A stretch of DNA of 64,000 nt, taken from contig NZ_SZVO01000007.1 in the NCBI RefSeq assembly GCF_005280585.1, positions 310,001 to 374,000 of the forward strand, given 5' to 3'. Position numbers and translations under genes: made by a program. How positions within the stretch are numbered: the stretch's first letter is position 1; every line of letters starts with the position of its first letter. The notes under the pieces were generated by a model. It ran no database searches. It saw only the letters and a list, made by a program, of their open reading frames with translations, and was not told the DNA's origin. Of the stretch, positions 8,638 to 16,496 are shown in pieces. This stretch comes from Dyadobacter frigoris (GTDB taxonomy: Bacteria; Bacteroidota; Bacteroidia; Cytophagales; Spirosomataceae).

Positions 8638-9894
8638 ATGTGTTCATCTTCATCCACTCCTACCTTAGACAACATTTTTCTCGCTGCCGAACGGCTTCGA
8701 GGAATCATAAATCATACTCCATTACTTTATAATGCTCATTTATCGGAGCAGTATGAAGCGAATATCTATTTAAAAAGAGAAGACCTTCAAACGGTTCGAT
8801 CGTATAAAATCAGAGGCGCTTATAATAAAATGGCAAGTCTGAGTGCGGAAGCATTAGCGGGTGGTGTGGTTTGCGCCAGTGCAGGAAATCATGCGCAAGG
8901 CGTTGCTTATGCGTGCCGGAAAATGGAAGTAAAAGGTGCCATTTTTATGCCAACCACGACACCGGCTCAAAAGGTAAAACAGGTTCGTTTGTTTGGTAAA
9001 GAATGGGTTGATGTGCATTTGGTGGGTGATACTTATGACGACGCATACCATGCTTCTGTTGAATATCAAAATGCAAATAATGCCACTTTTGTCCATCCTT
9101 TTGATGATTTACAAGTCATTGAAGGACAAGGAACTGTGGGATTGGAAATATTCAAAGATGCCAATTTCAGAATCGATTATCTGTTAATGGCGATTGGTGG
9201 TGGCGGATTAGCTTCCGGTATCTCAACTGTTTTCAAGCAACTTTCTCCAAAAACGCAATTAATTGGTGTGGAGCCGCTAGGTTCTCCAACGATGCAAAAA
9301 TCAATTGAAGAAGGTCATGTGGTTACGCTTGATCACATTGACAAATTCGTGGACGGAGCGGCTGTTCGTCGTGCCGGAGATATCACTTTTGAGATTTGCA
9401 GTAAGAGTTTAGATAAGGTTTTACTGGTTCCGGAAGGAAAAGTTTGCTCGACAATTCTTCAACTTTACAACGAAGAAGCCATAGTAGCCGAGCCGGCTGG
9501 CGCATTAACTGTTGCCGCGCTGGATATGGTGAAAGATGAGATCAAAGGAAAAAATGTAGTCGCCTTAATCAGCGGTGGCAATAATGACATTACACGCACA
9601 GAAGAAATTAAAGAGCGTTCGCTGCTTTACGAAGGATTAAAACATTATTTCATCATCCGTTTCCCACAGCGTTCCGGGGCGTTTCGCGAGTTTTTGAATG
9701 TACTTGGTCCGAATGACGATATTGCAAGATTTGAATATGTGAAGAAAACAAACCGTGAACAAGGACCAGCATTAGTAGGAATCGAATTGAAAAATCGTGA
9801 AGATTTTGAGCCTTTAATCGAACGAATGAATGAAAATCGGGTTGTGTATGAATATTTGAATGACCAGCCGGATTTGTTTCAGTTTATGGTTTAA
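8638..9894 (+). CDS. ilvA: Threonine dehydratase (biosynthetic)
   Basis: IlvA deaminates threonine to 2-ketobutyrate, the entry step to isoleucine. The PLP-binding lysine is K57 in SYKIRGAYNK, and the phosphate-binding loop is IGGGGLASG near residue 185. Residues from about 330 form one ACT-like regulatory domain (YFIIRFPQRSGAFREFLNVL), matching the roughly 420-residue form with a single regulatory domain. Isoleucine feedback is expected from the family. The gene lies 97 nt after ilvC, beyond the intervening hairpin. Confidence 0.95.
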   Translation: MCSSSSTPTLDNIFLAAERLRGIINHTPLLYNAHLSEQYEANIYLKREDLQTVRSYKIRGAYNKMASLSAEALAGGVVCASAGNHAQGVAYACRKMEVKGAIFMPTTTPAQKVKQVRLFGKEWVDVHLVGDTYDDAYHASVEYQNANNATFVHPFDDLQVIEGQGTVGLEIFKDANFRIDYLLMAIGGGGLASGISTVFKQLSPKTQLIGVEPLGSPTMQKSIEEGHVVTLDHIDKFVDGAAVRRAGDITFEICSKSLDKVLLVPEGKVCSTILQLYNEEAIVAEPAGALTVAALDMVKDEIKGKNVVALISGGNNDITRTEEIKERSLLYEGLKHYFIIRFPQRSGAFREFLNVLGPNDDIARFEYVKKTNREQGPALVGIELKNREDFEPLIERMNENRVVYEYLNDQPDLFQFMV

Positions 9895-9905
9895 AAGCAT
9901 TTCAA

Positions 9906-10208
9906 ATGGAATATACCAAATCTCAGATCATTGATATTATAATATCCATTAAACCCGACCTTTATAGATTTGGTGTTGAAAGATTAGGATTGTTTGGGTC
10001 ATTTGTAAGAGAGGAACAAAACGAAGAAAGTGATGTTGATTTCGTTGTTGAATTTCAACCAGGCATGAAAAAATACCGCAACTATCTTAATTTGGCTGAT
10101 TTTTTGGAAGAAAATCTTAAAAAAAAAGTTGATCTACTAACTTGGGAAGGCATGGCTCCATTTGTCCAACGCGAGGTAAAAAAAGAAATAGAATACATTG
10201 ATATTTAA
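9906..10208 (+). CDS. Orphan MNT-type minimal nucleotidyltransferase
   Basis: A 100-residue protein with the minimal nucleotidyltransferase signature: G31-S32, ten residues, then D43-x-D45 (GSFVREEQNEESDVDF), and a later VDLLTWEGM. In MNT/HEPN toxin-antitoxin pairs this protein is the antitoxin that adenylylates the HEPN toxin. Here no HEPN gene follows; the next frame is an AraC-type regulator 11 nt downstream. It may be a remnant of a pair or act on a distant partner. It begins 11 nt after ilvA and should be cotranscribed with it. Confidence 0.85.
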   Translation: MEYTKSQIIDIIISIKPDLYRFGVERLGLFGSFVREEQNEESDVDFVVEFQPGMKKYRNYLNLADFLEENLKKKVDLLTWEGMAPFVQREVKKEIEYIDI

Positions 10209-10219
10209 TTCAAAACCAC

Positions 10220-11068
10220 TTGCTACGCGTCCCATCCCACATAAGCTCCCAAGAATTTGAATCCTTAAAGATTCAGGACATGACATTTGTTGCCTATCGC
10301 AATGAAGTATACCCATCCCGTTACGAGGTATTTTTTGAGGAACATGCAGTAATTGTGGTGTTGGAAGGTGAAAAGAAATTCAGCAGCCCGACACAGGAAG
10401 TTTATGTTGAAAAAGGAGATATTCTTTTTATTCAGCGCGGTTTTTACCTGATGTCTGAATCAATCAATGAATCGTATAAAAGTCTGGTTTTCTTTTTTGA
10501 TGAAAAGCTGCTGAAAGAATTTGTAAATCTTCATCCTGAGTTATTCAATCCGGAAGAGGCAACAACTACACTTGAAAACCCGATTTTACCACTAAAATCG
10601 GATGAGAATTTTGAAAAATTTATTCAATCCGTTTTTCCCTATTTCAAGTCAAGAACAGAGTTAAAAAACCATTTTCTCCGGTTAAAATTTCAGGAATTAC
10701 TTTTGCATTTACTCGAATTAGATTCTTCAAAACAGCTTCGGGCTGTTCTTTACAGTTTGTTTATCGGGGAAAAGGTAGATCTGTCTTTTTTAATGAACAG
10801 TTATTATCTCAAACCACTTACTTTAAACGAGCTCGCCAGATTATCCGGCAGAAGTTTGTCTGCTTTCAAACGTGATTTTCAGGATGAATTTAAAACTTCA
10901 CCTGCACTTTGGCTTAAAAATAAAAGGCTGGATTATGCTGACTTTTTGTTAAGAAATAATACGAAAAACGTTACGGAGATTAGTACGGAAATTGGCTATG
11001 AAAGTGTGTCGCATTTTATAAAAATGTATAAGGAAAAGTTTGGGGTGACTCCGAAGAAACATGGTTGA
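10220..11068 (+). CDS. AraC-family transcriptional regulator
   Basis: The 282-residue protein has an N-terminal cupin-like sensor region (about residues 10-110) and a C-terminal double helix-turn-helix (about 190-282): LNELARLSGRSLSAFKRDF, then VTEISTEIGYESVSHFIKMY with KFGVTPKK. It probably activates or represses nearby promoters; the effector is unknown. The start is a TTG at 10220, and a start at the first internal ATG would cut into the sensor region. Its place between ilvA and leuC makes it a candidate regulator of this locus, although it might be a passenger together with the toxin-antitoxin genes. Confidence 0.85.
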   Translation: MLRVPSHISSQEFESLKIQDMTFVAYRNEVYPSRYEVFFEEHAVIVVLEGEKKFSSPTQEVYVEKGDILFIQRGFYLMSESINESYKSLVFFFDEKLLKEFVNLHPELFNPEEATTTLENPILPLKSDENFEKFIQSVFPYFKSRTELKNHFLRLKFQELLLHLLELDSSKQLRAVLYSLFIGEKVDLSFLMNSYYLKPLTLNELARLSGRSLSAFKRDFQDEFKTSPALWLKNKRLDYADFLLRNNTKNVTEISTEIGYESVSHFIKMYKEKFGVTPKKHG

Positions 11069-11140
11069 TTTTAGTGTAATTATATTCTGAGTCAATTTAT
11101 TATCTTTGTATATCTACTTTAATACATAACTATACACAAC

Positions 11141-11347
11141 TTGGAATCACTAATCATTCACCCAACAAAAGAGCAAGAAAAAGCAATTATTGCTTTTCTT
11201 GAAGCTATGCACGTTCCTTTTGAAAAAAGAAACGACTTGCTTCCAAATCATGTAATCGCAGGTATAGAAAAGGGCCTGAAAGATGTGAAGGATGGAAAAA
11301 CAATGTCGTTTAACGAATTTAAGCATAGACGTTCCTCTCTAAGATGA
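11141..11347 (+). CDS. Antitoxin-like small protein (RelB/DUF2683 type)
   Basis: A 68-residue protein beginning at a TTG (11141). It has a hydrophobic N-terminal strand (SLIIHPTKEQEKAIIAFLEAM) and a basic tail (FNEFKHRRSSLR). The stop overlaps the start of the ParE/RelE-like gene as ATGA, so the pair has toxin-antitoxin form. It resembles the short antitoxins that accompany ParE-like toxins in Bacteroidota. The family call is tentative, and the start is chosen only by distance and frame. Confidence 0.65.
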   Translation: MESLIIHPTKEQEKAIIAFLEAMHVPFEKRNDLLPNHVIAGIEKGLKDVKDGKTMSFNEFKHRRSSLR

Positions 11348-11772
11348 GGTATGAAATTGTTCTAACACAAACTGCAATTGAAACGTATGAATCAATTTTT
11401 GAACAAATCCGGGCCGGATGGGGAGATAAAGTTGCGGATAAGTTTGAAATAAAGATGTTTGAAACACTAAATCAAATCTCTCAAACACCTTTAATTTTTA
11501 AGTCTATTTCGGAGAATCCAAGTGTACGAAAAGGACTAATAAATAAAAATTGCTCGTTCTTCTATGAGGTTAATTCTTTCGAAATTTACATTCTTTTCTT
11601 CTGGGACAACGACAGGATTCTATATCAGTTTAGCACCCCGCGGACTGTACAATTCCTATCTATTTTTGAAAATTTCCCCGAAATCAATAAAGATTTCCGC
11701 TCAATCCACCTTTTCAAACCAAAAACACTATTTTTTGAACGTTTCCCGTTATACTTATTTCAAGTATTCTGA
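11344..11772 (+). CDS. ParE/RelE-like toxin with frameshifted C-terminus
   Basis: Residues 1-89 fit the ParE/RelE plasmid-stabilisation fold (YEIVLTQTAIETYESIF, FYEVNSFEIYILFFWDN). Family members normally end soon after a WDNRQ-type strand. Here the frame changes after WDN: one extra base after AAC at about 11610 would give WDNRQDSISV and a stop at 11633, a normal 96-residue toxin. As it stands the frame runs 46 residues further, with an unrelated tail, to 11772. The toxin may therefore be inactive, altered, or affected by a one-base sequence error. It overlaps the antitoxin by 4 nt. Confidence 0.75.
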   Translation: MRYEIVLTQTAIETYESIFEQIRAGWGDKVADKFEIKMFETLNQISQTPLIFKSISENPSVRKGLINKNCSFFYEVNSFEIYILFFWDNDRILYQFSTPRTVQFLSIFENFPEINKDFRSIHLFKPKTLFFERFPLYLFQVF

Positions 11773-11885
11773 TGAAATTTGTTTCCCTGATTATTTTATC
11801 GGTCGCATTCCGGTTTAAGTAGCTAGTTTTCAGCTACAAATCAGTAAAATTTAATATTAGTTACCTATTTCACCATAAATTGAGA

Positions 11886-13289
11886 ATGAGTAATCAAGCG
11901 AGTACCCTTTTTGACAAAGTGTGGGATTCACACGTTGTTCGTAAAATTGAAGATGGTCCTGACGTATTTTTTATCGACCGTCATTTTATCCATGAAGTAA
12001 CCAGCCCCGTTGCTTTCCTGGGACTTGAAACCAGAAATGTTGGTGTTATTTATCCAAACCGTACTTTCGCAACGGCTGACCATAACACACCTACTATCAA
12101 CCAGCACCTTCCGGTACAGGATCCACTTTCAGCAAAACAGCTGGATGCATTGGAGTCAAACTCGGCAAAATACGGTATTTCGCACTGGGGTCTGGGTAAT
12201 GTAAAAAATGGTATCGTCCACGTAGTTGGACCAGAAAATGGTATCACGCTACCAGGTATGACGATTGTTTGTGGTGATTCACACACATCTACGCACGGCG
12301 CATTTGGCGCTATTGCTTTCGGAATTGGTACTTCTGAGGTTGAAATGGTACTTTCCTCTCAGTGTATTATGCAGCCAAAACCGAAAAAAATGCGTGTAAA
12401 CGTAAACGGTAAATTAGGTAAGGCGGTAACGCCGAAAGACGTTACCTTATATGTTATTTCAAAATTGACAACAGCGGGCGCGACAGGATATTTCGTAGAA
12501 TATGCTGGTGACGTTTTTGAAAATATGTCCATGGAAGGCCGTATGACGGTTTGTAACATGAGTATCGAAATGGGTGCCCGTGGTGGTATGATCGCTCCTG
12601 ACCAGACTACTTTCGACTATATCGAAGGTCGCGAACAAGCTCCCAAAGGCGAGAAATGGGATAAAGCATTAGCTTACTGGAAAACTTTAAAAACAGATGA
12701 AGGTTCTGTTTTTGACAAAGAATATACTTTCAACGCAGAGGATATCGAGCCAATGATCACATACGGAACAAATCCGGGAATGGGTCAGGGGATTTCACGT
12801 AATATTCCTACATCAGAACAAGTTGAAGGCGGAAAAGCAACATACGACAAATCATTGAATTACATGGGCTTCCATGAAAATGAGTCGATGTTGGGCAAAA
12901 AGATTGACTACGTATTTATCGGTAGCTGCACAAACGGCCGTATCGAAGATTTTCGTGCTTTTGCATCCATCGTAAAAGGACGTAAAAAGGCAGATAACGT
13001 AACTGCATGGGTTGTTCCGGGTTCACACATTGTTGAAGCCCAGATCAAAGAAGAAGGAATTCTTGACATTCTAACCGAAGCAGGTTTTGAACTCCGTCAG
13101 CCTGGCTGCTCTGCATGTCTTGCGATGAATGATGATAAAATCCCGGCAGGAAAATATGCTGTGAGTACATCAAACCGTAACTTCGAAGGTCGTCAGGGCC
13201 CGGGTTCACGTACGCTTTTGGCTAGTCCGTTGGTGGCGGCGGCGGCGGCGGTAACGGGAGTTGTTACTGATCCTCGTGATCTGTTGTAA
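11886..13289 (+). CDS. leuC: 3-isopropylmalate dehydratase, large subunit
   Basis: LeuC with LeuD interconverts 2- and 3-isopropylmalate in leucine synthesis; it is a 4Fe-4S aconitase-family enzyme. The cluster ligands are the cysteine of [12 protein letters not shown] (near residue 348) and the pair in [12 protein letters not shown] (near 408 and 411). HSTHGAFG-like substrate residues appear in [14 protein letters not shown]. The ATG at 11886 is taken as start; a TTG two codons upstream is also in frame. The end has a run of GCG codons giving VAAAAAVTG. LeuD is 641 nt downstream, separated by the GxxExxY cassette. Confidence 0.97.
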   Translation: MSNQASTLFDKVWDSHVVRKIEDGPDVFFIDRHFIHEVTSPVAFLGLETRNVGVIYPNRTFATADHNTPTINQHLPVQDPLSAKQLDALESNSAKYGISHWGLGNVKNGIVHVVGPENGITLPGMTIVCGDSHTSTHGAFGAIAFGIGTSEVEMVLSSQCIMQPKPKKMRVNVNGKLGKAVTPKDVTLYVISKLTTAGATGYFVEYAGDVFENMSMEGRMTVCNMSIEMGARGGMIAPDQTTFDYIEGREQAPKGEKWDKALAYWKTLKTDEGSVFDKEYTFNAEDIEPMITYGTNPGMGQGISRNIPTSEQVEGGKATYDKSLNYMGFHENESMLGKKIDYVFIGSCTNGRIEDFRAFASIVKGRKKADNVTAWVVPGSHIVEAQIKEEGILDILTEAGFELRQPGCSACLAMNDDKIPAGKYAVSTSNRNFEGRQGPGSRTLLASPLVAAAAAVTGVVTDPRDLL

Positions 13290-13296
13290 CTGGTGA

Positions 13297-13313
13297 AGGT
13301 TACACAGAGGTTC
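13297..13313 (+). repeat. Left terminal inverted repeat of cassette
   Basis: AGGTTACACAGAGGTTC, exact reverse complement of 13897-13913. A second internal block, GAGAACCACAGAGG (13327-13340), repeats part of it. Confidence 0.8.
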
Positions 13314-13428
13314 TCAGAGAAAAAAAGAGAACCACAGAGGTTTTTTGAACAAATATTACTAACCTTTTTCGTGTGACCTAGATATCAGTTTGTGGTCTAT
13401 GATGTTGAATCATAACCACAAAGTAATA

Positions 13429-13800
13429 ATGGAAATTAATGAAATTACCGGAGATATTATCGGATGTTGTATTGAAATTCATAAGGAATTAGGTCCAGGT
13501 TTACTTGAATCGGCTTATGAAGAATGTCTGGCCCACGAATTAAGTAATTCGGGTTTGTTTTTTGAAAGGCAAAAGCCATTACCTGTTCGCTATAAAGAAA
13601 TTCAAATCGAATATGGTTACCGCATGGATTTCATCGTTGAAAATCAGGTAGTAGTAGAATTAAAAAGTGTTGAAATAATTAATAACGTTCACACAGCTCA
13701 AATTCTCACCTATATGAGATTTTCCGAAATGAATGCAGGTCTGCTAATCAATTTCAATGTTTCAGTATTGAAAAACGGTATAAAAAGATTTATAAATTGA
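13429..13800 (+). CDS. GxxExxY protein
   Basis: From ATG 13429 the 123-residue product has the defining motif in GPGLLESAYEECLAHEL (G-x-x-E-x-x-Y), then FERQKPLPVRYK, and the nuclease-like block YRMDFIVENQVVVELKSVE. The acidic D and the E-x-K core resemble the active site of the PD-(D/E)XK superfamily, so nucleic-acid cleavage is possible, but no function is established to my knowledge. A TTG 13 codons upstream is also in frame. It lies wholly within the inverted-repeat cassette between leuC and leuD, in the direction of the operon. Confidence 0.88.
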   Translation: MEINEITGDIIGCCIEIHKELGPGLLESAYEECLAHELSNSGLFFERQKPLPVRYKEIQIEYGYRMDFIVENQVVVELKSVEIINNVHTAQILTYMRFSEMNAGLLINFNVSVLKNGIKRFIN

Positions 13801-13896
13801 AAGATTGCACAGAGAACCATATAGTTAGAAAATGATATTTACAGAGATTGTTAGCTTATTAAATAAAAATCTCTGTGTCCCTCTTTCAACCTCCGT

Positions 13897-13913
13897 GAAC
13901 CTCTGTGTAACCT
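13897..13913 (-). repeat. Right terminal inverted repeat of cassette
   Basis: GAACCTCTGTGTAACCT, exact reverse complement of the left repeat at 13297-13313. CTCTGTGTCC (13871-13880) just inside it is a partial further copy. Confidence 0.8.
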
Positions 13914-13930
13914 AAAAAACATCAATAAAA

Positions 13931-14527
13931 ATGGCTTACGATAAATTCACCATATTAAAAAGTACGGCAGTTCCTTTGCCGATTGAAAACGTTGATACGG
14001 ATCAGATTATACCGGCACGTTTTCTTAAAGCTACAAAACGCGAAGGTTTTGGAGACAATCTTTTCAGAGACTGGCGCTATAATGGCGACGATACTCCGAA
14101 ACAGGATTTCGTATTAAACAACCCGATTTATTCCGGTAAAATCCTTGTTGGCGGACGCAACTTCGGAAGCGGATCAAGCCGCGAGCATGCTGCCTGGGCG
14201 ATCTATGACTACGGATTCCGGTGTGTGGTTTCAAGTTTCTTTGCTGATATTTTTAAAGGGAACTCGCTGAATATCGGAATTTTGCCGGTTCAGGTTAGCG
14301 AAGAATTCCTGGATAAAATATTCCAGGCAATTGAAGCTGATCCAAATGCAGAGCTTGAAGTAAATCTTCCTGAGCAGACAATCACAATTATTGCCTCAGG
14401 CGAACAGGAATCTTTCGATATCAACGGCTACAAGAAACACAATATGGTCAATGGTTTTGATGATATTGATTATCTGCAAGCGATGAAGAGTGATATCACT
14501 GAATTTGAAGCACAAAGACTATATTAA
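13931..14527 (+). CDS. leuD: 3-isopropylmalate dehydratase, small subunit
   Basis: LeuD is the swivelling C-terminal domain partner of LeuC. At 198 residues it has the usual length, with LPIENVDTDQIIPARFLK at the N-terminus and GGRNFGSGSSREHAAWAI, the substrate-binding loop, near residue 80. It is separated from leuC by the 617-bp GxxExxY cassette, so balanced expression of the two subunits depends on readthrough of that segment. It is followed by a GC-rich repeat and then the long isopropylmalate-synthase homolog. Confidence 0.97.
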   Translation: MAYDKFTILKSTAVPLPIENVDTDQIIPARFLKATKREGFGDNLFRDWRYNGDDTPKQDFVLNNPIYSGKILVGGRNFGSGSSREHAAWAIYDYGFRCVVSSFFADIFKGNSLNIGILPVQVSEEFLDKIFQAIEADPNAELEVNLPEQTITIIASGEQESFDINGYKKHNMVNGFDDIDYLQAMKSDITEFEAQRLY

Positions 14528-14530
14528 AAT

Positions 14531-14606
14531 GGCTTTCAGCAATCGGCTTTCGGCAATCAGCTTTCCGCTGTATTAGCCGACGGCTGACCGCCGACCGCCG
14601 ACCGCC
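14531..14606. repeat. Imperfect repeat cluster, ggctttcagc/gccgaccg type
   Basis: Two alternating motifs are reiterated: CAGCAATCGGCTTTCGGCAA-like words at 14537-14561, and GCCGACCGCCGACCGCC-like words at 14576-14606. The G-rich and C-rich halves are partly complementary. A related stretch (ggctgtcagctttcggcc) lies at 45370-45402 upstream of another gene, so this is a dispersed family. Confidence 0.55.
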
Positions 14607-14608
14607 TC

Positions 14609-16192
14609 ATGAATAAACGCTATATAGAAATAATGGATACGACACTCCGGGATGGTGAACAAACCTCCGGAGTGTCTTTTTCTGCATCTGAAAAGCTGAC
14701 AATTGCTCAGCTTTTATTGCAGGAGGTAAAAGTAGACCGCATCGAAATTGCATCGGCGCGTGTCTCTGAAGGAGAATTTCAAGCTGTAAAGAAAATTACA
14801 GATTGGGCAAACGAAAACGGTTTTATTGATAAAATCGAAGTACTCACTTTTGTAGACGGAGAAGCGTCTATCAACTGGATGCTTAATTCAGGTGCCAAAG
14901 TCATGAACCTGCTTACCAAAGGTTCATTAAACCATCTCACTTTTCAATTAAAAAAAACTCCACAGCAGCATTTTGAAGATATTGAGCAGGTCATCGAACT
15001 TGCACAATCCAAGGGAATAAGCTGCAATGTTTATCTTGAAGATTGGAGCAATGGCATGCGAACTTCCCGTGAGTACGTTTTCGCCGCGCTTGACTTTTTG
15101 ACAAAACAACCTGTAAAACGAATTCTTTTACCCGATACTTTGGGCATTCTTACGCCTTCTGAATCGTACGAATTTGTAAAATCAATCGTCGATCGTTATC
15201 CAAATCATCATTTTGAGTTTCATGCTCATAATGATTATGATCTGAGCATTGCTAACGTGATGGAAGCGATTCGTGCCGGTGCACATGGACTTCATTTGAC
15301 AGTAAATGGCATGGGCGAAAGGGCTGGAAATGCTTCTTTGGCCAGTACAATTGCAGTTATAAAAGATTTCATGCCGGAAGTTGAAACTTCGGTTGTTGAA
15401 AGATCTCTATATAAAATTAGTAAGATTGTTGAAACGTTTTCGGGAATACGAATTCCTTCCAACCGACCGATTGTTGGCGAAAGTGTTTTTACACAAACCG
15501 CTGGTATTCATGCAGATGGAGATAAAAAGAACAATCTCTATTTCAGTAATCTGATGCCGGAGCGCTTCGGAAGACTGCGTTCTTATGCTTTGGGTAAAAC
15601 TTCCGGGAAAGCGAATATTGAGAATAACCTGAAAGATATCGGGATCACATTGTCTGATGCAGACCTTAAAAAAGTTACTCAGCGAATCATTGAGCTTGGC
15701 GATAGGAAAGAGGTTGTAACGCCGGAAGATCTTCCTTACATCATTTCTGACGTACTGGATAGCAGCGCGATCGAAGAAAAGGTTGTCATTCTAAATTACG
15801 TTTTGACGCATTCGAAAAATCTTAAACCATCTGCAACTTTACAGATTACTTTTGGCGACGAGATTTATGAAGAAAATGCCCAGGGTGATGGTCAGTATGA
15901 TGCATTCATGAATGCGTTGAAAAAGATCTACGCTAAAAAAGGAATTTCCTTGCCGATGTTAACGGATTATACCGTGCGAATCCCGCCGGGTGGAAAGACG
16001 GATGCACTTTGTGAAACGATCATTACCTGGGAAATAAATGGTAAGGACGTAAAAACCAGAGGTTTGGATTCTGACCAGACGGTTTCTGCGATTCAGGCCA
16101 CGCAGAAAATGTTGAATTTGCTGGGTGTTCCGAGCGCTCTTGATCTGAATTCAAAATTGGAAGAAGTTAATTCAGAATTTCAAAAAGTGTAA
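14609..16192 (+). CDS. Citramalate synthase or long-form 2-isopropylmalate synthase
   Basis: A 527-residue HMGL-like Claisen condensation enzyme that transfers acetyl-CoA to a 2-keto acid. [12 protein letters not shown] (residues 10-21) and FHAHNDYDL carry the metal ligands, and TAGIHADGDKKN matches the family lid region. Residues about 390-520 are a LeuA-type allosteric dimer domain (VRIPPGGKTDALCETII). Its divergence from the second copy at 17869 and the placement next to leuBCD leave two readings: (R)-citramalate synthase, giving 2-ketobutyrate from pyruvate in isoleucine synthesis, or an isopropylmalate synthase. IlvA is also encoded, so the citramalate route would be an alternative one. 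A following gap of 304 bp carries repeats. Confidence 0.82.
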   Translation: MNKRYIEIMDTTLRDGEQTSGVSFSASEKLTIAQLLLQEVKVDRIEIASARVSEGEFQAVKKITDWANENGFIDKIEVLTFVDGEASINWMLNSGAKVMNLLTKGSLNHLTFQLKKTPQQHFEDIEQVIELAQSKGISCNVYLEDWSNGMRTSREYVFAALDFLTKQPVKRILLPDTLGILTPSESYEFVKSIVDRYPNHHFEFHAHNDYDLSIANVMEAIRAGAHGLHLTVNGMGERAGNASLASTIAVIKDFMPEVETSVVERSLYKISKIVETFSGIRIPSNRPIVGESVFTQTAGIHADGDKKNNLYFSNLMPERFGRLRSYALGKTSGKANIENNLKDIGITLSDADLKKVTQRIIELGDRKEVVTPEDLPYIISDVLDSSAIEEKVVILNYVLTHSKNLKPSATLQITFGDEIYEENAQGDGQYDAFMNALKKIYAKKGISLPMLTDYTVRIPPGGKTDALCETIITWEINGKDVKTRGLDSDQTVSAIQATQKMLNLLGVPSALDLNSKLEEVNSEFQKV

Positions 16193-16496
16193 GGTAAACA
16201 GGTTGGTTAATTCGGTTATGCCACCCTGCGCGGGCCACCCTTTCAGGGTTGTTCCCCCGATATAAAATCGTCCCTATTTCTATAATAATGTCATCCCTTC
16301 GGGATTGTCAACACGCAATTTTAATCCCGAAGGGATGATATTATTATTGAAAATTGGTTCAATCCTGCCGGTTCAAAGCCCCGTAGGACGGGCTATTAAC
16401 TTGATAACGAATTCTATAAATCTAAATCAAAAACCATAATAAAACCCGTTGCACCTTATTCAACCGGCCAACGGATTGTAAATTTTAACCATAAAA
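16193..16496. repeat. Intergenic gap with palindromic repeats
   Basis: No gene is seen. An imperfect long inverted repeat at 16281-16349 has arms TATAATAATGTCATCCC and GGGATGATATTATTATT, with small hairpins ATCCC-TTC-GGGAT (16303-16315) and ATCCC-GAA-GGGAT (16324-16336). AGCCCCGTAGGACGGGCT (16378-16395) is another hairpin. The same ATCCC-GAA-GGGAT plus GACATTATTATAG sequence is the core of the 149-bp array at 51495. Transcription between the synthase gene and leuB must pass through it. Confidence 0.7.

Larger units (their letters stand above)
13297..13913. mobile_element. 617-bp inverted-repeat cassette carrying a GxxExxY gene
   Basis: A perfect 17-bp inverted repeat, AGGTTACACAGAGGTTC at 13297-13313 and its complement at 13897-13913, bounds this segment. 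Further cacagag/ctctgtg words lie just inside both ends (13329-13340, 13807-13813, 13871-13877). The left end is 8 bp after the leuC stop and the right end 17 bp before the leuD start, so the cassette fills almost the whole gap between two genes whose products form one enzyme. No target-site duplication is seen and the only frame is the GxxExxY gene, which is not a known transposase. Mobility is inferred. Confidence 0.6.

Noticed and set aside
8854..9096. Minus-strand frame over ilvA
   Set aside because: Shadow of ilvA, as are the many other frames lying wholly within conserved genes.
11772..11837. Candidate leader peptide MKFVSLIILSVAFRFK with a hairpin GTAGCT/AGCTAC just before leuC
   Set aside because: The peptide is rich in branched-chain residues, but the hairpin has no T run and no competing antiterminator. 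It reads like a chance hydrophobic frame.
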